Source of the DNA: Mesorhizobium sp. M1C.F.Ca.ET.210.01.1.1
GTDB taxonomy: Bacteria > Pseudomonadota > Alphaproteobacteria > Rhizobiales > Rhizobiaceae
Assembly (NCBI RefSeq): GCF_004791585.1
Contig: NZ_SRUU01000022.1
Coordinates: 42,068-106,067 of the forward strand
Reading direction: 5' to 3'
Length of the DNA stretch: 64,000 nucleotides
Below the pieces are notes generated by a model. The model was given only the letters and a program-made list of their open reading frames with translations, did no database searches and was not told the origin of the DNA. Positions 51,275-59,757 of this stretch are shown in pieces (within the stretch, counting starts at the first letter, position 1; the number at the start of each line of letters is the position of its first letter). The position numbers and the translations under genes are program-made.

Positions 51275-51868
51275 ATGGGGTTTGCCAGGAAGCTCCGAAT
51301 CAAGCTTGGGCTCCGCCGAGATAAGGAGGCACTCCCAAGATTTGCCACCGTTGGACGCTGGACCTATAACATCGAGCCAAAGAAAATATACCGCTGTGGA
51401 GAACACTCCGCGCTTCGGATCGGCGCCTTTTGCTCGATCGCCGACGAGGTGCTTTTCATGTGCAGCGCGAACCATCCGACATCATTGGTTTCGACCTTCC
51501 CCTTCAAGGTCCACATGACCAAGGAGGAGCCGGACGGAGCCGACCTTCTGACGAACGGCCCCATTGAGATCGGCAACGATGTGTGGATCGGGCGCCGCGC
51601 CATCGTCATGCCCGGCGTGCGGGTTGGAGACGGCGCAGTCGTCGGCGCGGGAGCAATCGTCACGAAGGATGTTGCCCCTTACGCGATTGTCGCCGGCAAC
51701 CCGGCAAAACTCATCCGTTATCGGTTCGATCAGAGCCAGATCGAAAGCCTGCTAGCCATCCGGTGGTGGGATTGGAGCGACGAGAAGATCCGCGCCGAGC
51801 AGGCTTCATTCTTCGGCCCCATAGACGAATTCATAGACGCTCATTCGACCCTCCGGCCGCAAGGCTGA
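51275..51868 (+). CDS. CatB-related hexapeptide-repeat O-acetyltransferase
   Basis: A 197-residue left-handed beta-helix acetyltransferase of the Vat/xenobiotic acetyltransferase group. Catalytic-type His67 lies in CSANHPTS. Hexapeptide coils run through IEIGNDVWIGRRAIVMPGV to IVAGNPAKLIRYRF. Relatives modify streptogramins or chloramphenicol, but many chromosomal copies act on sugars, so resistance is not implied. It starts at ATG 51275 after a strong AAGGGGAGG site. Its base use looks slightly AT-richer than its neighbours, which could reflect acquisition. Confidence 0.85.
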   Translation: MGFARKLRIKLGLRRDKEALPRFATVGRWTYNIEPKKIYRCGEHSALRIGAFCSIADEVLFMCSANHPTSLVSTFPFKVHMTKEEPDGADLLTNGPIEIGNDVWIGRRAIVMPGVRVGDGAVVGAGAIVTKDVAPYAIVAGNPAKLIRYRFDQSQIESLLAIRWWDWSDEKIRAEQASFFGPIDEFIDAHSTLRPQG

Positions 51869-51911
51869 AGGACGCCAAGCAGGCTCGGCATCGGGTGGCA
51901 GGCGCGGCGGT

Positions 51912-52598
51912 CTAAGCCGTCGCGCGCAAGTCCTGGATGATCGTTCCGCTGGCTCGGACTTCCGCCTCATGATCGGGCTCGCGCCACGTCTCGGCGAGGC
52001 CTGCCGCATACCATTCGCGCATGGCCGGAAGGTCGAGCAACCGCTTCGGATAGGCAGCGGCGGCGCCCTCGAACGTCAGGCCATAGGACTGCGCCCGGAA
52101 GGCCACCGGGGCGAAGAAGGCATCGACGGCGCCGAAGCTGTCGCCGGCCAGGAACGGGCCGCCGAAACGGGCAAGGCCGTCGTTCCAGAGGTCGCCGAGG
52201 CGGAAAATGTCGTGCTTCAGCGCGTCGGACATCGGCAACGGCTCGACGCGCACGCCGCAGCTCATCGGGCAGAGATTGCGGAGCGCGGTGAAGCTAGAAT
52301 GCATTTCGGCCGCCCCAGACCGTGCCCATGCGCGCGCCTTCGGGTCCGCCGGCCATACGCCCTCGTGACGCTCGGCCAGATATTCGATGATGCTGAGCGA
52401 ATCCCAGACCGCCCAGCCATCATCGATCAGGCACGGCACGCGGCCATTGGGCGAGAACGACCGGAAAAGACTGAAGCTCGATCCGGTCGGGAACGGCGTC
52501 AGCCGCTCCTCGAAGCGAATGCCGAGGGCGCGCATCAGCACCCAGGGCCGAAGCGACCAGGACGAATAGTTCTTATTGCCAATGTGCAGAACGTACAT
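51912..52598 (-). CDS. Glutathione S-transferase family protein
   Basis: A 228-residue GST: thioredoxin-like N-domain (YVLHIGNKNYSSWSLRPWVL) with the catalytic-type Ser in SSWS, a cis-Pro segment GRVPCLIDDG, and the helical C-domain. It is of the zeta/beta-like bacterial class. The start at 52598 is chosen over 52628. A family C repeat lies between it and the rarD start region upstream. Confidence 0.87.
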   Translation of the reverse strand: MYVLHIGNKNYSSWSLRPWVLMRALGIRFEERLTPFPTGSSFSLFRSFSPNGRVPCLIDDGWAVWDSLSIIEYLAERHEGVWPADPKARAWARSGAAEMHSSFTALRNLCPMSCGVRVEPLPMSDALKHDIFRLGDLWNDGLARFGGPFLAGDSFGAVDAFFAPVAFRAQSYGLTFEGAAAAYPKRLLDLPAMREWYAAGLAETWREPDHEAEVRASGTIIQDLRATA

Positions 52599-52618
52599 CA
52601 GGCGCTCCCTGGCCTTGT

Positions 52619-52671
52619 TTTGACGCAATTCCGGATGGAAAACCGCCTCACACTTTTCCTGGAATTGCTTT
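52619..52671. repeat. Family C intergenic repeat (copy 2)
   Basis: TTGACGCAATTCCGG, GGAAAACCGCCTCACAC and TTTTCCTGGAATTGCTTT. The arms CAATTCC and GGAATTG pair. It abuts the end of rarD, where it could form an mRNA 3' hairpin. Confidence 0.75.
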
Positions 52672-53600
52672 TATCTCGTCGCGGGTGCCGCCGGGCGAAC
52701 CTCTCGGCCCTTGAACATCGACCAGCTATACATTGCGAGCGCCGTCCAGATCAGCGCGAACGCGATGGCCTGCGTGGTGCCGAACGGCTCGCCGAAGATC
52801 AGCACGGCGATCAGGAACACCATGGTCGGCGCGATATATTGCATGATGCCGATGGTGGAGAGGCGCAGCAGCCTGGCGCCGAAGGCGAAGAGCAGGAGCG
52901 GCACCGCGGTGATCGGACCGCAGCCGATCAGGAGCGCGGTGTCCGTGGCGGTGCTGGAGATGAAATGGTCCTGCCCGGTAGCGATCAGATAGCCGATGTA
53001 GCAGAGCGCCGGTACCGAGAGCAAAAGCACTTCGAGCAGAAAACCCTGGCTCGGGCCGATCGGCAGCGTCTTGCGGAAGAAACCGTAGGCGGCGAAGGAG
53101 AAGGCGAGCGCCAGCGACACCCATGGCAGCTTGCCAGCCTCGACAGTAAGCACCGTAACCGCGATCGCGGCCAGCGCCACCGCCGCGATCTGCAGCCGGT
53201 CGAGCCGCTCGCCGAGCAGCACGGCCCCGACGACGACGTTGACCAGCGGGTTGATGTAGTAGCCGAGCGCGGTCTCGACAGTGCGGTCGACCGCGATCGC
53301 CCAGACATAGATGCCCCAGTTGACCGAGATCAGCACCGCCGTCAGCGCCGCCATGGCGATCGAGCGAGGCGAGTGGATCGCCGCCTTGAAATCGGCGGTG
53401 CGGCCGGCCCAGATCAACACGGCCGCGGCGATCGGCACCGACCAGACGACGCGGTTGGCGATCACCTCGGCGAGCGGCAGATGCGCCACCGCCTTCATGT
53501 AGAAGGGCAAGAGCCCCCATAGGAAATAGGCGCCGAGCGCCAAAAGGAAGCCGCGGCGGGCCTTGGCGTCTGCATCGAGATTGACTGTTGCGGTGACCAT
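52671..53600 (-). CDS. rarD: EamA family transporter RarD
   Basis: A 309-residue ten-helix transporter of the RarD group: FLLALGAYFLWGLLPFYMKAV, IANRVVWSVP and the ALGYYINPLVNVVVGAVLLGERL segment are diagnostic. Substrates are not firmly known; RarD was named after chloramphenicol sensitivity in Pseudomonas. It stands between GST and cimA on the same strand. Confidence 0.9.
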   Translation of the reverse strand: MVTATVNLDADAKARRGFLLALGAYFLWGLLPFYMKAVAHLPLAEVIANRVVWSVPIAAAVLIWAGRTADFKAAIHSPRSIAMAALTAVLISVNWGIYVWAIAVDRTVETALGYYINPLVNVVVGAVLLGERLDRLQIAAVALAAIAVTVLTVEAGKLPWVSLALAFSFAAYGFFRKTLPIGPSQGFLLEVLLLSVPALCYIGYLIATGQDHFISSTATDTALLIGCGPITAVPLLLFAFGARLLRLSTIGIMQYIAPTMVFLIAVLIFGEPFGTTQAIAFALIWTALAMYSWSMFKGREVRPAAPATR

Positions 53601-53682
53601 GGCCCAACGCTATGGCCCAGCCGGCCATCCAAGACCATCGCAAAATTGTGATGGATCAACGGACTTTTGGTGATGGTTCAAA

Positions 53683-55299
53683 CTACTCCGCAGCCACCAG
53701 CCCCGCCATCTCGCGGTTCTTCATCAGCTTGTAGATGATCGAATCCATCAGCGCCTGGAAGGAGGCGTCGATGATGTTTTCCGAGACGCCGACCGTCCAC
53801 CAGCGGGCGCCGGTGGAATCATGCGACTCGATGAGGACGCGGGTGATGGCCTCGGTGCCGCCGTTGAGGATACGCACCTTGAAGTCGGCGAGCTCGAGAT
53901 CGACGATCTCGCTCTGGTACTTGCCGAGGTCCTTGCGCAGCGCGATGTCGAGCGCATTGACGGGGCCGTGGCCTTCGGCCACCGACATCTTCTCCTCGCC
54001 GTCGACCATCACCTTCACGATCGCCTCGGAGACGGTCTTCAGATTGCCGTTGGCATCGAAGCGGCGTTCGACCATGCAACGGAACGAGGTGACGTTGAAG
54101 AACTCCGGCAGGCCGTGCAGCATCTTGCGGGCGAGCAGCTCGAACGAGGCGTCGGCGCCCTCATAGGCGTAGCCTTCGGCCTCGCGCTCCTTGACGACGG
54201 CGATCAGCGCGTCGAGCCGGTGGTCGTCCTTGGGTACCTCGATGCCGCGCCTCTTCAATTCGGCGAGAAAATTCGCCTTGCCGCCCTGGTCGGAGACCAT
54301 GACGCGGCGGCGGTTGCCGACGGCCTCCGGCGGCACATGCTCATAGGTCGCCGGCTCCTTGGCTAAAGCCGAGGCATGAATGCCGGCCTTGGTGGCGAAA
54401 GCGGAGGAGCCGACATAGGGCGCCTGCGCCTCCGGCGCGCGGTTGAGCAATTCGTCGAAGGCGCGGGAGAGGCGCGATACGCCGGTCAGCGCCTCGGCCG
54501 AAATGCCGGTCGCGAAGCGATCGGCGAAGGCAGGCTTCAGCGAAAGCGTCGGCACGATGGAGATCAGATTGGCGTTGCCGCAGCGCTCGCCGATGCCGTT
54601 CAGCGTGCCCTGGATCTGGCGCACGCCGGCCTCAACGGCGGCGAGCGAATTCGCCACCGCCTGGCCTGTGTCGTCATGCGCATGGATGCCGAGATGGTCG
54701 CCCGGAATGCCGCCGCCGATCACCTTCTCGACGATGGAGCGCACCTCCGAAGGCTGCGTGCCGCCATTGGTGTCGCACAGCACCACCCAGCGCGCGCCGG
54801 CATCGTAGGCGGTCCTGGCGCAGGCCAGCGCGTAATCGGGATTGGCCTTGAAGCCGTCGAAGAAATGCTCGCAGTCGACCATCGCTTCCTTGCCGGCCGC
54901 GACAGCCGTCTCGACCGAGGTCTTGATCGACTCCAGGTTCTCCTCGTTGGTGCAGCCGAGCGCCACGCGCACATGGTAGTCCCAACTCTTGGCGACGAAG
55001 CAGATGGCGTCAGATTTCGATTGCACTAGCGCTGCCAGCCCCGGGTCGTTGGAGGCCGAGACCCCTGCCCGCTTGGTCATGCCGAAGGCGACGAACTTTG
55101 CTTTGGCCGTACGCTTCTCCTGGAAGAAGGCGGTGTCGGTCGGGTTGGCGCCCGGATAGCCGCCCTCGACATAATCGATACCGAAATCATCGAGCAGTTT
55201 TGCAATCGCGATCTTGTCCTCGACGGAAAAGTCGATGCCCGGCGTCTGCTGGCCGTCGCGAAGGGTGGTGTCGAAGAGATAGAGGCGTTGCTTTGTCAT
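53683..55299 (-). CDS. cimA: (R)-citramalate synthase
   Basis: A 538-residue enzyme that condenses pyruvate and acetyl-CoA to citramalate, a threonine-independent entry to isoleucine. The HMGL-like barrel starts LFDTTLRDGQQTPGIDFS and the metal site lies in GIHAHDDTGQAVANS. The C-terminal LeuA dimer/regulatory domain begins around residue 400. Length and sequence match CimA (TIGR00977) better than LeuA. It is preceded by pip, 53 bases upstream on the same strand. Confidence 0.92.
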   Translation of the reverse strand: MTKQRLYLFDTTLRDGQQTPGIDFSVEDKIAIAKLLDDFGIDYVEGGYPGANPTDTAFFQEKRTAKAKFVAFGMTKRAGVSASNDPGLAALVQSKSDAICFVAKSWDYHVRVALGCTNEENLESIKTSVETAVAAGKEAMVDCEHFFDGFKANPDYALACARTAYDAGARWVVLCDTNGGTQPSEVRSIVEKVIGGGIPGDHLGIHAHDDTGQAVANSLAAVEAGVRQIQGTLNGIGERCGNANLISIVPTLSLKPAFADRFATGISAEALTGVSRLSRAFDELLNRAPEAQAPYVGSSAFATKAGIHASALAKEPATYEHVPPEAVGNRRRVMVSDQGGKANFLAELKRRGIEVPKDDHRLDALIAVVKEREAEGYAYEGADASFELLARKMLHGLPEFFNVTSFRCMVERRFDANGNLKTVSEAIVKVMVDGEEKMSVAEGHGPVNALDIALRKDLGKYQSEIVDLELADFKVRILNGGTEAITRVLIESHDSTGARWWTVGVSENIIDASFQALMDSIIYKLMKNREMAGLVAAE

Positions 55300-55352
55300 G
55301 GTTGTAGCTCGAAAGGTCGCGATCCGTCACTGCAGAGCGCGAACGTGCATCA

Positions 55353-56318
55353 TCATTTCCCCGCAAACCCATCCGTCGCCCGGATCAGCCGGTCCAAAAT
55401 TCCGGGCTCCGAATAGGCGTGGCCGGCGCCCTCGATGAGGTGGAAATCAGCCTTCGGCCAGGCCTTGTGCAGCGCCCAGGCGTATTTCGCCGGGCACGGC
55501 ATGTCGTAGCGGCCGTGGACGATGGTGCCGGGAATGTCCTTCAGCTTCCAGGCGTCGCGCAGCAGTTGACCTTCCTCCAGCCAGCCGGCATGGACGAAAT
55601 AGTGGTTCTCGATGCGGGCGAAGGCTACCGCATAGTCGTCCTGGCCGAACGGCGTGCTGGTTTCAGGCTCCGGCAGCAGCGTGATCGTCTCGCCTTCCCA
55701 CAGGCTCCAGGCAAGGGCTGCCTGAACTTGAGCCTGGCGGTCGGAGCCGACCAGCCGCTTGCGGTAGGCGGCCATCATGTCGTCGCGCTCGGCCTCGGGG
55801 ATCGGCGCGAGAAAACGCTCCCACTTGTCGGGGAACATTTCGGAGACGCCGAACTGATAGTACCATTCGAGCTCGGCGCGGGTGAGCGTGTAGATGCCGC
55901 GCACGACGAGTTCGCTGACCCGCTCCGGATGCGTCTCGGAATAGGCGAGCGCCAGCGTCGAACCCCAAGAGCCGCCGAACACCAGCCATTTGTCGAAGCC
56001 CGCCATCTCGCGCAGGCGCTCGATGTCGGCGACCAGATGCCAGGTGGTGTTGGCTTCCAGCGAGGCGTTCGGCGTCGACTTGCCGCAGCCGCGCTGGTCG
56101 AACAGGATGACGTCGTAGAGTTTCGGGTCGAACAGCCGCCGGTGCTTCGGCGAGATGGTACCGCCCGGGCCGCCATGCAGAAACACCGCCGGCTTGGCGC
56201 CCTTGGTGCCGCAGCGCTCCCAGTAGATGGTGTGGCCGTCGCCGACATCGAGCATGCCGCTCTCGAACGGCTCGATCTCTGGGTAGAGCGTGCGCAAAGG
56301 ACTGGCGTGGATCGTCAT
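55353..56318 (-). CDS. pip: Proline iminopeptidase
   Basis: A 321-residue alpha/beta hydrolase that releases N-terminal proline. Motifs are HGGPGG (48-53), the FDQRGCGKS turn and the nucleophile Ser117 in GGSWGS. Asp and His lie in HGRYDMPCP and GAGHAYSEP. Its ATG overlaps the preceding GFA gene stop by four bases (ATGA), so it is the last gene of the coupled DUF559-VOC-GFA-GFA-pip run. Confidence 0.94.
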   Translation of the reverse strand: MTIHASPLRTLYPEIEPFESGMLDVGDGHTIYWERCGTKGAKPAVFLHGGPGGTISPKHRRLFDPKLYDVILFDQRGCGKSTPNASLEANTTWHLVADIERLREMAGFDKWLVFGGSWGSTLALAYSETHPERVSELVVRGIYTLTRAELEWYYQFGVSEMFPDKWERFLAPIPEAERDDMMAAYRKRLVGSDRQAQVQAALAWSLWEGETITLLPEPETSTPFGQDDYAVAFARIENHYFVHAGWLEEGQLLRDAWKLKDIPGTIVHGRYDMPCPAKYAWALHKAWPKADFHLIEGAGHAYSEPGILDRLIRATDGFAGK

Positions 56319-56791
56319 AGTTTCAGGCCCTGTTGCGGCCAGTTGGCCGTCTCGTGGTCGGGATGCTGGAAGGAGATGATCTGCTCCTGCCGCCGATAGA
56401 AATCGGGGTCGTCGAGGATCGGCGCCTCGAAGATCTTTTCCACCCAGGGCAGCCGCACCGCATGGTTGACCTGGATCTGCGGCGCCAGGTCCGATCGGTC
56501 GTCGAAGGCGCCGATGGCGATCTCGAGCGCGCCCGGCTGGCGGTAGGTCAGCGGCGTGCCGCAGCGGCGGCAGAAACCGCGGTCGATGTTGACCGAGGAC
56601 TGGAAATAGCTCGGCTCCTCATGGGTCCATTCGACGCCGTCCTTCGGCACCGTCACCAGCGCGCCGAAGAAGTTGCCGAACTGTTTCTGGCACATGCGGC
56701 AATGGCAAATGGACGGGCGCCCAAGCTTGCCCTTGATGCGGAAGCGCACGGCGCCGCACTGGCAGCCGCCGGTTCGAACTTGATCGGTCAT
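56315..56791 (-). CDS. GFA family zinc protein (second of tandem pair)
   Basis: A 158-residue GFA-fold protein (glutathione-dependent formaldehyde-activating enzyme family). The zinc-ligand motifs are CQCG (in TGGCQCGAVRF), CHCRMC and CRRCG. It is clearly paralogous to the upstream neighbour, from which it differs at many positions. Its ATG overlaps the neighbour's stop by four bases. Enzyme activity in this family is doubtful; many bacterial members have unknown roles. Confidence 0.9.
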   Translation of the reverse strand: MTDQVRTGGCQCGAVRFRIKGKLGRPSICHCRMCQKQFGNFFGALVTVPKDGVEWTHEEPSYFQSSVNIDRGFCRRCGTPLTYRQPGALEIAIGAFDDRSDLAPQIQVNHAVRLPWVEKIFEAPILDDPDFYRRQEQIISFQHPDHETANWPQQGLKL

Positions 56792-57279
56792 TGTCTTTCC
56801 TCCGGCGGCCATTGGTCGGTGTCGTGATCGGGATGCTGATATGAGACGAGTTCCGCCAGATAGGGCGCCGAGCCGATGTCGGCCATCGTATCCTCGCCCG
56901 GCAATTGCGGTATGGAATCGACGTAAGGCAGCTTGGCTTCGGTGCCCCATTGGATGGTGGGCGCGATGCCGGTCGGATCATCGAAGGCGGCGATCGCCAG
57001 CGCCATGCCGTCGGGCGCCTCGAAAGTCAGCGGCGTGCCGCAGTCGGCGCAGAAGCCGCGCCACGCAGCGCTCGAGGAGCGGAAGCGCTTCGGCTCGCCG
57101 CGCGTCCAGTCGACCTTGGCGCCGCGCACCGAGACCAGCGGCAGATAGAAATTGCCGCTCGCCTTCTGGCACATGCGGCAATGGCAGATCGAGGCGTCGC
57201 CGAGCGTGCCCTCGACACGGAAGCGCACAGCGCCGCACTGGCAGCCGCCCGTATAGACCGGCCGATTGTCGAGGCTCAT
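56788..57279 (-). CDS. GFA family zinc protein (first of tandem pair)
   Basis: A 163-residue GFA-fold protein with CQCG, CHCRMC and CADCG zinc motifs. The shared layout with the next gene (TGGCQCGAVRFR, SICHCRMCQK, GTPLT, and a C-terminal HPDHDT/HPDHET ending) shows a tandem duplication. It follows the VOC gene by 39 bases, an interval made of 18-bp direct repeats. Confidence 0.9.
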   Translation of the reverse strand: MSLDNRPVYTGGCQCGAVRFRVEGTLGDASICHCRMCQKASGNFYLPLVSVRGAKVDWTRGEPKRFRSSSAAWRGFCADCGTPLTFEAPDGMALAIAAFDDPTGIAPTIQWGTEAKLPYVDSIPQLPGEDTMADIGSAPYLAELVSYQHPDHDTDQWPPEERQ

Positions 57280-57282
57280 CGC

Positions 57283-57336
57283 TCGCTCCGATTCACGGGT
57301 TCGCTCCGATTCATGGGCTCACTCCGGGTCATGGCA
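57283..57336 (-). repeat. Three 18-bp direct repeats at the VOC gene end
   Basis: Units 57283-57300, 57301-57318 and 57319-57336 read TCGCTCCGATTCACGGGT, TCGCTCCGATTCATGGGC and TCACTCCGGGTCATGGCA. On the minus strand the last unit encodes the VOC C-terminus (CHDPE, stop), so the gene end appears to have been duplicated twice downstream. Confidence 0.7.
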
Positions 57337-57705
57337 GACCGCTTCGACATTGTTGCCGTCGGGGTCGAAGACGAAGGCGCCGTAATAGTTGGGGTGATAA
57401 TGCGGACGAAGCCCTGGCCCGCCATTGTCCTTGCCGCCGGCGGCAAGCGCCGCGGCATGGAAAGCGTCGACCTCGGCGCGGCTGCGCGCGGTGAACGCGA
57501 CATGCTGATGATCTTTCGGCTTGTCCTTGCCGCCGCTCAGCCAGAACACCGGCCGGTCGCGGCCATAGCCGCCGACCTTGGCACCGCCGGTATATTCGGT
57601 GGGTACCATATAGAGCAGCGAAGCGCCGAGCGGCGCCATCGCCTTGTCGTAGAAGGCCTTCGATGCGTCGAAATCGGAAACGGTGATGCCGAGATGGTCG
57701 ATCAT
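57319..57705 (-). CDS. VOC family protein (glyoxalase-like)
   Basis: A 128-residue vicinal-oxygen-chelate protein: start MIDHLGITVSDFDASKAFYD with a metal-ligand His4, HQHVAFTARSRAEVDAFHAAAL in the middle and YYGAFVFDPDGNNVEAVCH with the conserved Glu. The substrate is unknown. Its ATG overlaps the DUF559 stop by four bases. Confidence 0.88.
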   Translation of the reverse strand: MIDHLGITVSDFDASKAFYDKAMAPLGASLLYMVPTEYTGGAKVGGYGRDRPVFWLSGGKDKPKDHQHVAFTARSRAEVDAFHAAALAAGGKDNGGPGLRPHYHPNYYGAFVFDPDGNNVEAVCHDPE

Positions 57706-58109
57706 GAAACGAGTTCCTCCTCCGTTGGTAACGCAGGCACTTCGGCACCGGCCAGGCCGGCCGCGATGACGATGTGCTGGCAGACGTTGTCGATATCGCG
57801 GATCACGTCGTCGTTCCAGAAGCGCAGGATGGTCCAGCCTAGCGCTTCGAGCTTCGCGGTTCGCGCAGCATCAGACGCCGAGGCTTCGGCCCTGGCGTGT
57901 TGGGAGCCATCCAATTCAACGATCAGCTTCTTGTTGGGGCAGGCAAGATCGACGATGTAGCCGGCTATCGGCATTTGACGTCGAAACGCCAGTCCCATGA
58001 GTCGGTGTGCGCGAATCTCATTCCAAAGCTTCAGTTCGGCATCTGTCATTTGCCTGCGCATCTTGCGCGCATTGCCACGATTGGTCGGAGGCACAGGGTA
58101 ATGCGTCAT
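57702..58109 (-). CDS. DUF559 (Vsr-like endonuclease fold) protein
   Basis: A 135-residue protein of the DUF559 family, which shares the fold of very-short-patch repair endonucleases: NARKMRRQMTDAELKLW, FRRQMPIAGYIVDLACPNKK, the putative active-site VELDGSQHA and LGWTILRFWNDDV. Catalytic activity is not proven for the family. It is the first gene of the coupled run and lies next to the MITE-like element at 58115-58275. Confidence 0.88.
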   Translation of the reverse strand: MTHYPVPPTNRGNARKMRRQMTDAELKLWNEIRAHRLMGLAFRRQMPIAGYIVDLACPNKKLIVELDGSQHARAEASASDAARTAKLEALGWTILRFWNDDVIRDIDNVCQHIVIAAGLAGAEVPALPTEEELVS

Positions 58110-58114
58110 CGCGA

Positions 58115-58275
58115 GGCGCCCCCCTCTGTCCTGCCGGACATCTCCCCCTCTAGGGGGGAGATCAGCAGCTTCGCCGACGGTGCCCACCCCTCAACGTCGG
58201 CGATTGGCGAAAGCGGCAGTGACAGCCAATCTCCCCCCTTGAGGGGGAGATGCCCGGCAGGGCAGAGGGGGGTGC
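58115..58275. mobile_element. MITE-like inverted-repeat element (family A, copy 2)
   Basis: About 161 bp between cysS and the DUF559 gene. The left arm GGCGCCCCCCTCTGTCCT, GCCGGACATCTCCCCC and the right arm GGGGGAGATGCCCGGC, AGGGCAGAGGGGGG are inverted repeats of about 45 bases. The core CAACGTCGGCGATTGGCGA matches copy 1. The inner right-arm edge GTGACAGCCAATCTCCCCCC is the reverse complement of the left arm of copy 1, so arms and core have been reshuffled between copies. Confidence 0.75.
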
Positions 58276-58305
58276 TTGGCGCCATCCTCTCCATTCAGCC
58301 CTCCC

Positions 58306-59757
58306 TCACCGCTTTATCTCCCACGTCGTCACGCGCGCCCCGGTGACAGGGTCCTTGCCGTCCTTCAGTTGCACGCCTTGAGCCAATAGCTCGTCCCGGA
58401 TGCGGTCGCCTTCGGTCCAGTTCTTGGCGGCGATGAACTCCAGGCGCTTGGCGATCGCCTTGGCGATCGCCGCTTCGTCCACCTCGGCCGCGCCGACATC
58501 GAAGCCGAGAAAGGCAAGCGCCGCCTTCAGCGAAGCGGCGGCACCGTTCCCGCCATCGCCGCTGAACTCGATCGCCTCGCCGGCAAGCTGCGTCAGCCGC
58601 TGGAAGGCAGCGTAGGTGGCGAGGTCGTCGGATAGCGCTTCCACGACATCGGCCGGCAGTTCCTTTGCCGCCGTAGGTGCCAGGTCCGCGGCGCGCTTCC
58701 ATTTGCGCAGCGTGTTCTCCGCCTCCTCCAGCTTGCGCACGGAAAAGTCGATCGGCTCGCGGTAATGCGTCATCAGCATCGCCAGCCGCAGCACCTCGCC
58801 CGGCCATGGGCGGCCGCCGAAGGTTTTCGTCTCCAGCAGTTCGTGGATCGAATAGAAATTGCCGAGGCTCTTCGACATCTTCTGGCCCTCGACCTGCAGG
58901 AAGCCGTTGTGCATCCACACATTGGCCATGACCTTGGTGCCATGGGCGCAGCGCGACTGGGCGATCTCGTTCTCGTGGTGCGGGAAGATCAGGTCGAGGC
59001 CGCCGCCATGGATGTCGAAGACCTCGCCGAGATAGGCGGCCGACATTGCCGAGCACTCGATGTGCCAGCCCGGGCGGCCCCTGCCCCAAGGACTTTCCCA
59101 GCCGGGCTCTTCCGGCGTGGACAGTTTCCACAGCACGAAATCGCCGGGGTTCTTCTTGTGCGCGTCGACAGCGATGCGGGCGCCGGCCTGCTGCTCGTCG
59201 AGATTGCGCTTCGACAGTTCGCCATAGTCCGGCATCGAGGCGGTGTCGAACAGCACCTCGCCCGCCGCGACATAGGCATGGCCGCGTTCGATCAGTTGCG
59301 CAATCAGCGTCAGCATGTCGGCCTTGCCGTCCGCGCGGGGCGCGACGAACTCGGTCGCCCGCGGCTCGTAGGTCGGCTGCAGGCAGCCGAGAGCGGCGAC
59401 GTCCTTGTGGTACTGGTCGGCGGTCTTTTCCGTGACTTTCCGGATCGCATCGTTGAGCGAGAGCTTTCCGGCAGCGATATCGGCGCCGAAATCGCGAAGC
59501 GCGCGGGCATTGATCTTGTCGTCGACGTCCGTGATGTTGCGCACATATGTGACGTGGCTTTCGCCGTAGAGTTGGCGCAACAGACGGAACAGCACGTCGA
59601 AGACGATCGCCGGCCTGGCGTTGCCGATATGGGCAAAGTCGTAGACGGTCGGGCCACAGACATACATACGCACATTTTGCGGATCGATCGGAATGAAACG
59701 CTCCTTCGTCCGCGTTAGCGTGTTGTAGAGGCTGAGGCCCTTCGATGCGTCAGACAT
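58306..59757 (-). CDS. cysS: Cysteinyl-tRNA synthetase
   Basis: A 483-residue class I synthetase. The zinc-ligand Cys34 lies in YVCGPTVYD, the HIGH motif reads HIGN (43-46), WHIECSAMS provides another zinc ligand region, and KMSKS is at 293-297. Length is normal. It is monocistronic by appearance, with a 387-base interval upstream and the MITE-like element downstream. Confidence 0.97.
   Translation of the reverse strand: MSDASKGLSLYNTLTRTKERFIPIDPQNVRMYVCGPTVYDFAHIGNARPAIVFDVLFRLLRQLYGESHVTYVRNITDVDDKINARALRDFGADIAAGKLSLNDAIRKVTEKTADQYHKDVAALGCLQPTYEPRATEFVAPRADGKADMLTLIAQLIERGHAYVAAGEVLFDTASMPDYGELSKRNLDEQQAGARIAVDAHKKNPGDFVLWKLSTPEEPGWESPWGRGRPGWHIECSAMSAAYLGEVFDIHGGGLDLIFPHHENEIAQSRCAHGTKVMANVWMHNGFLQVEGQKMSKSLGNFYSIHELLETKTFGGRPWPGEVLRLAMLMTHYREPIDFSVRKLEEAENTLRKWKRAADLAPTAAKELPADVVEALSDDLATYAAFQRLTQLAGEAIEFSGDGGNGAAASLKAALAFLGFDVGAAEVDEAAIAKAIAKRLEFIAAKNWTEGDRIRDELLAQGVQLKDGKDPVTGARVTTWEIKR

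Noticed and set aside
51275..51868. Antibiotic-resistance gene (CatB/Vat)
   Set aside because: The fold matches xenobiotic acetyltransferases, but many chromosomal relatives have other substrates and nothing in the context suggests resistance.
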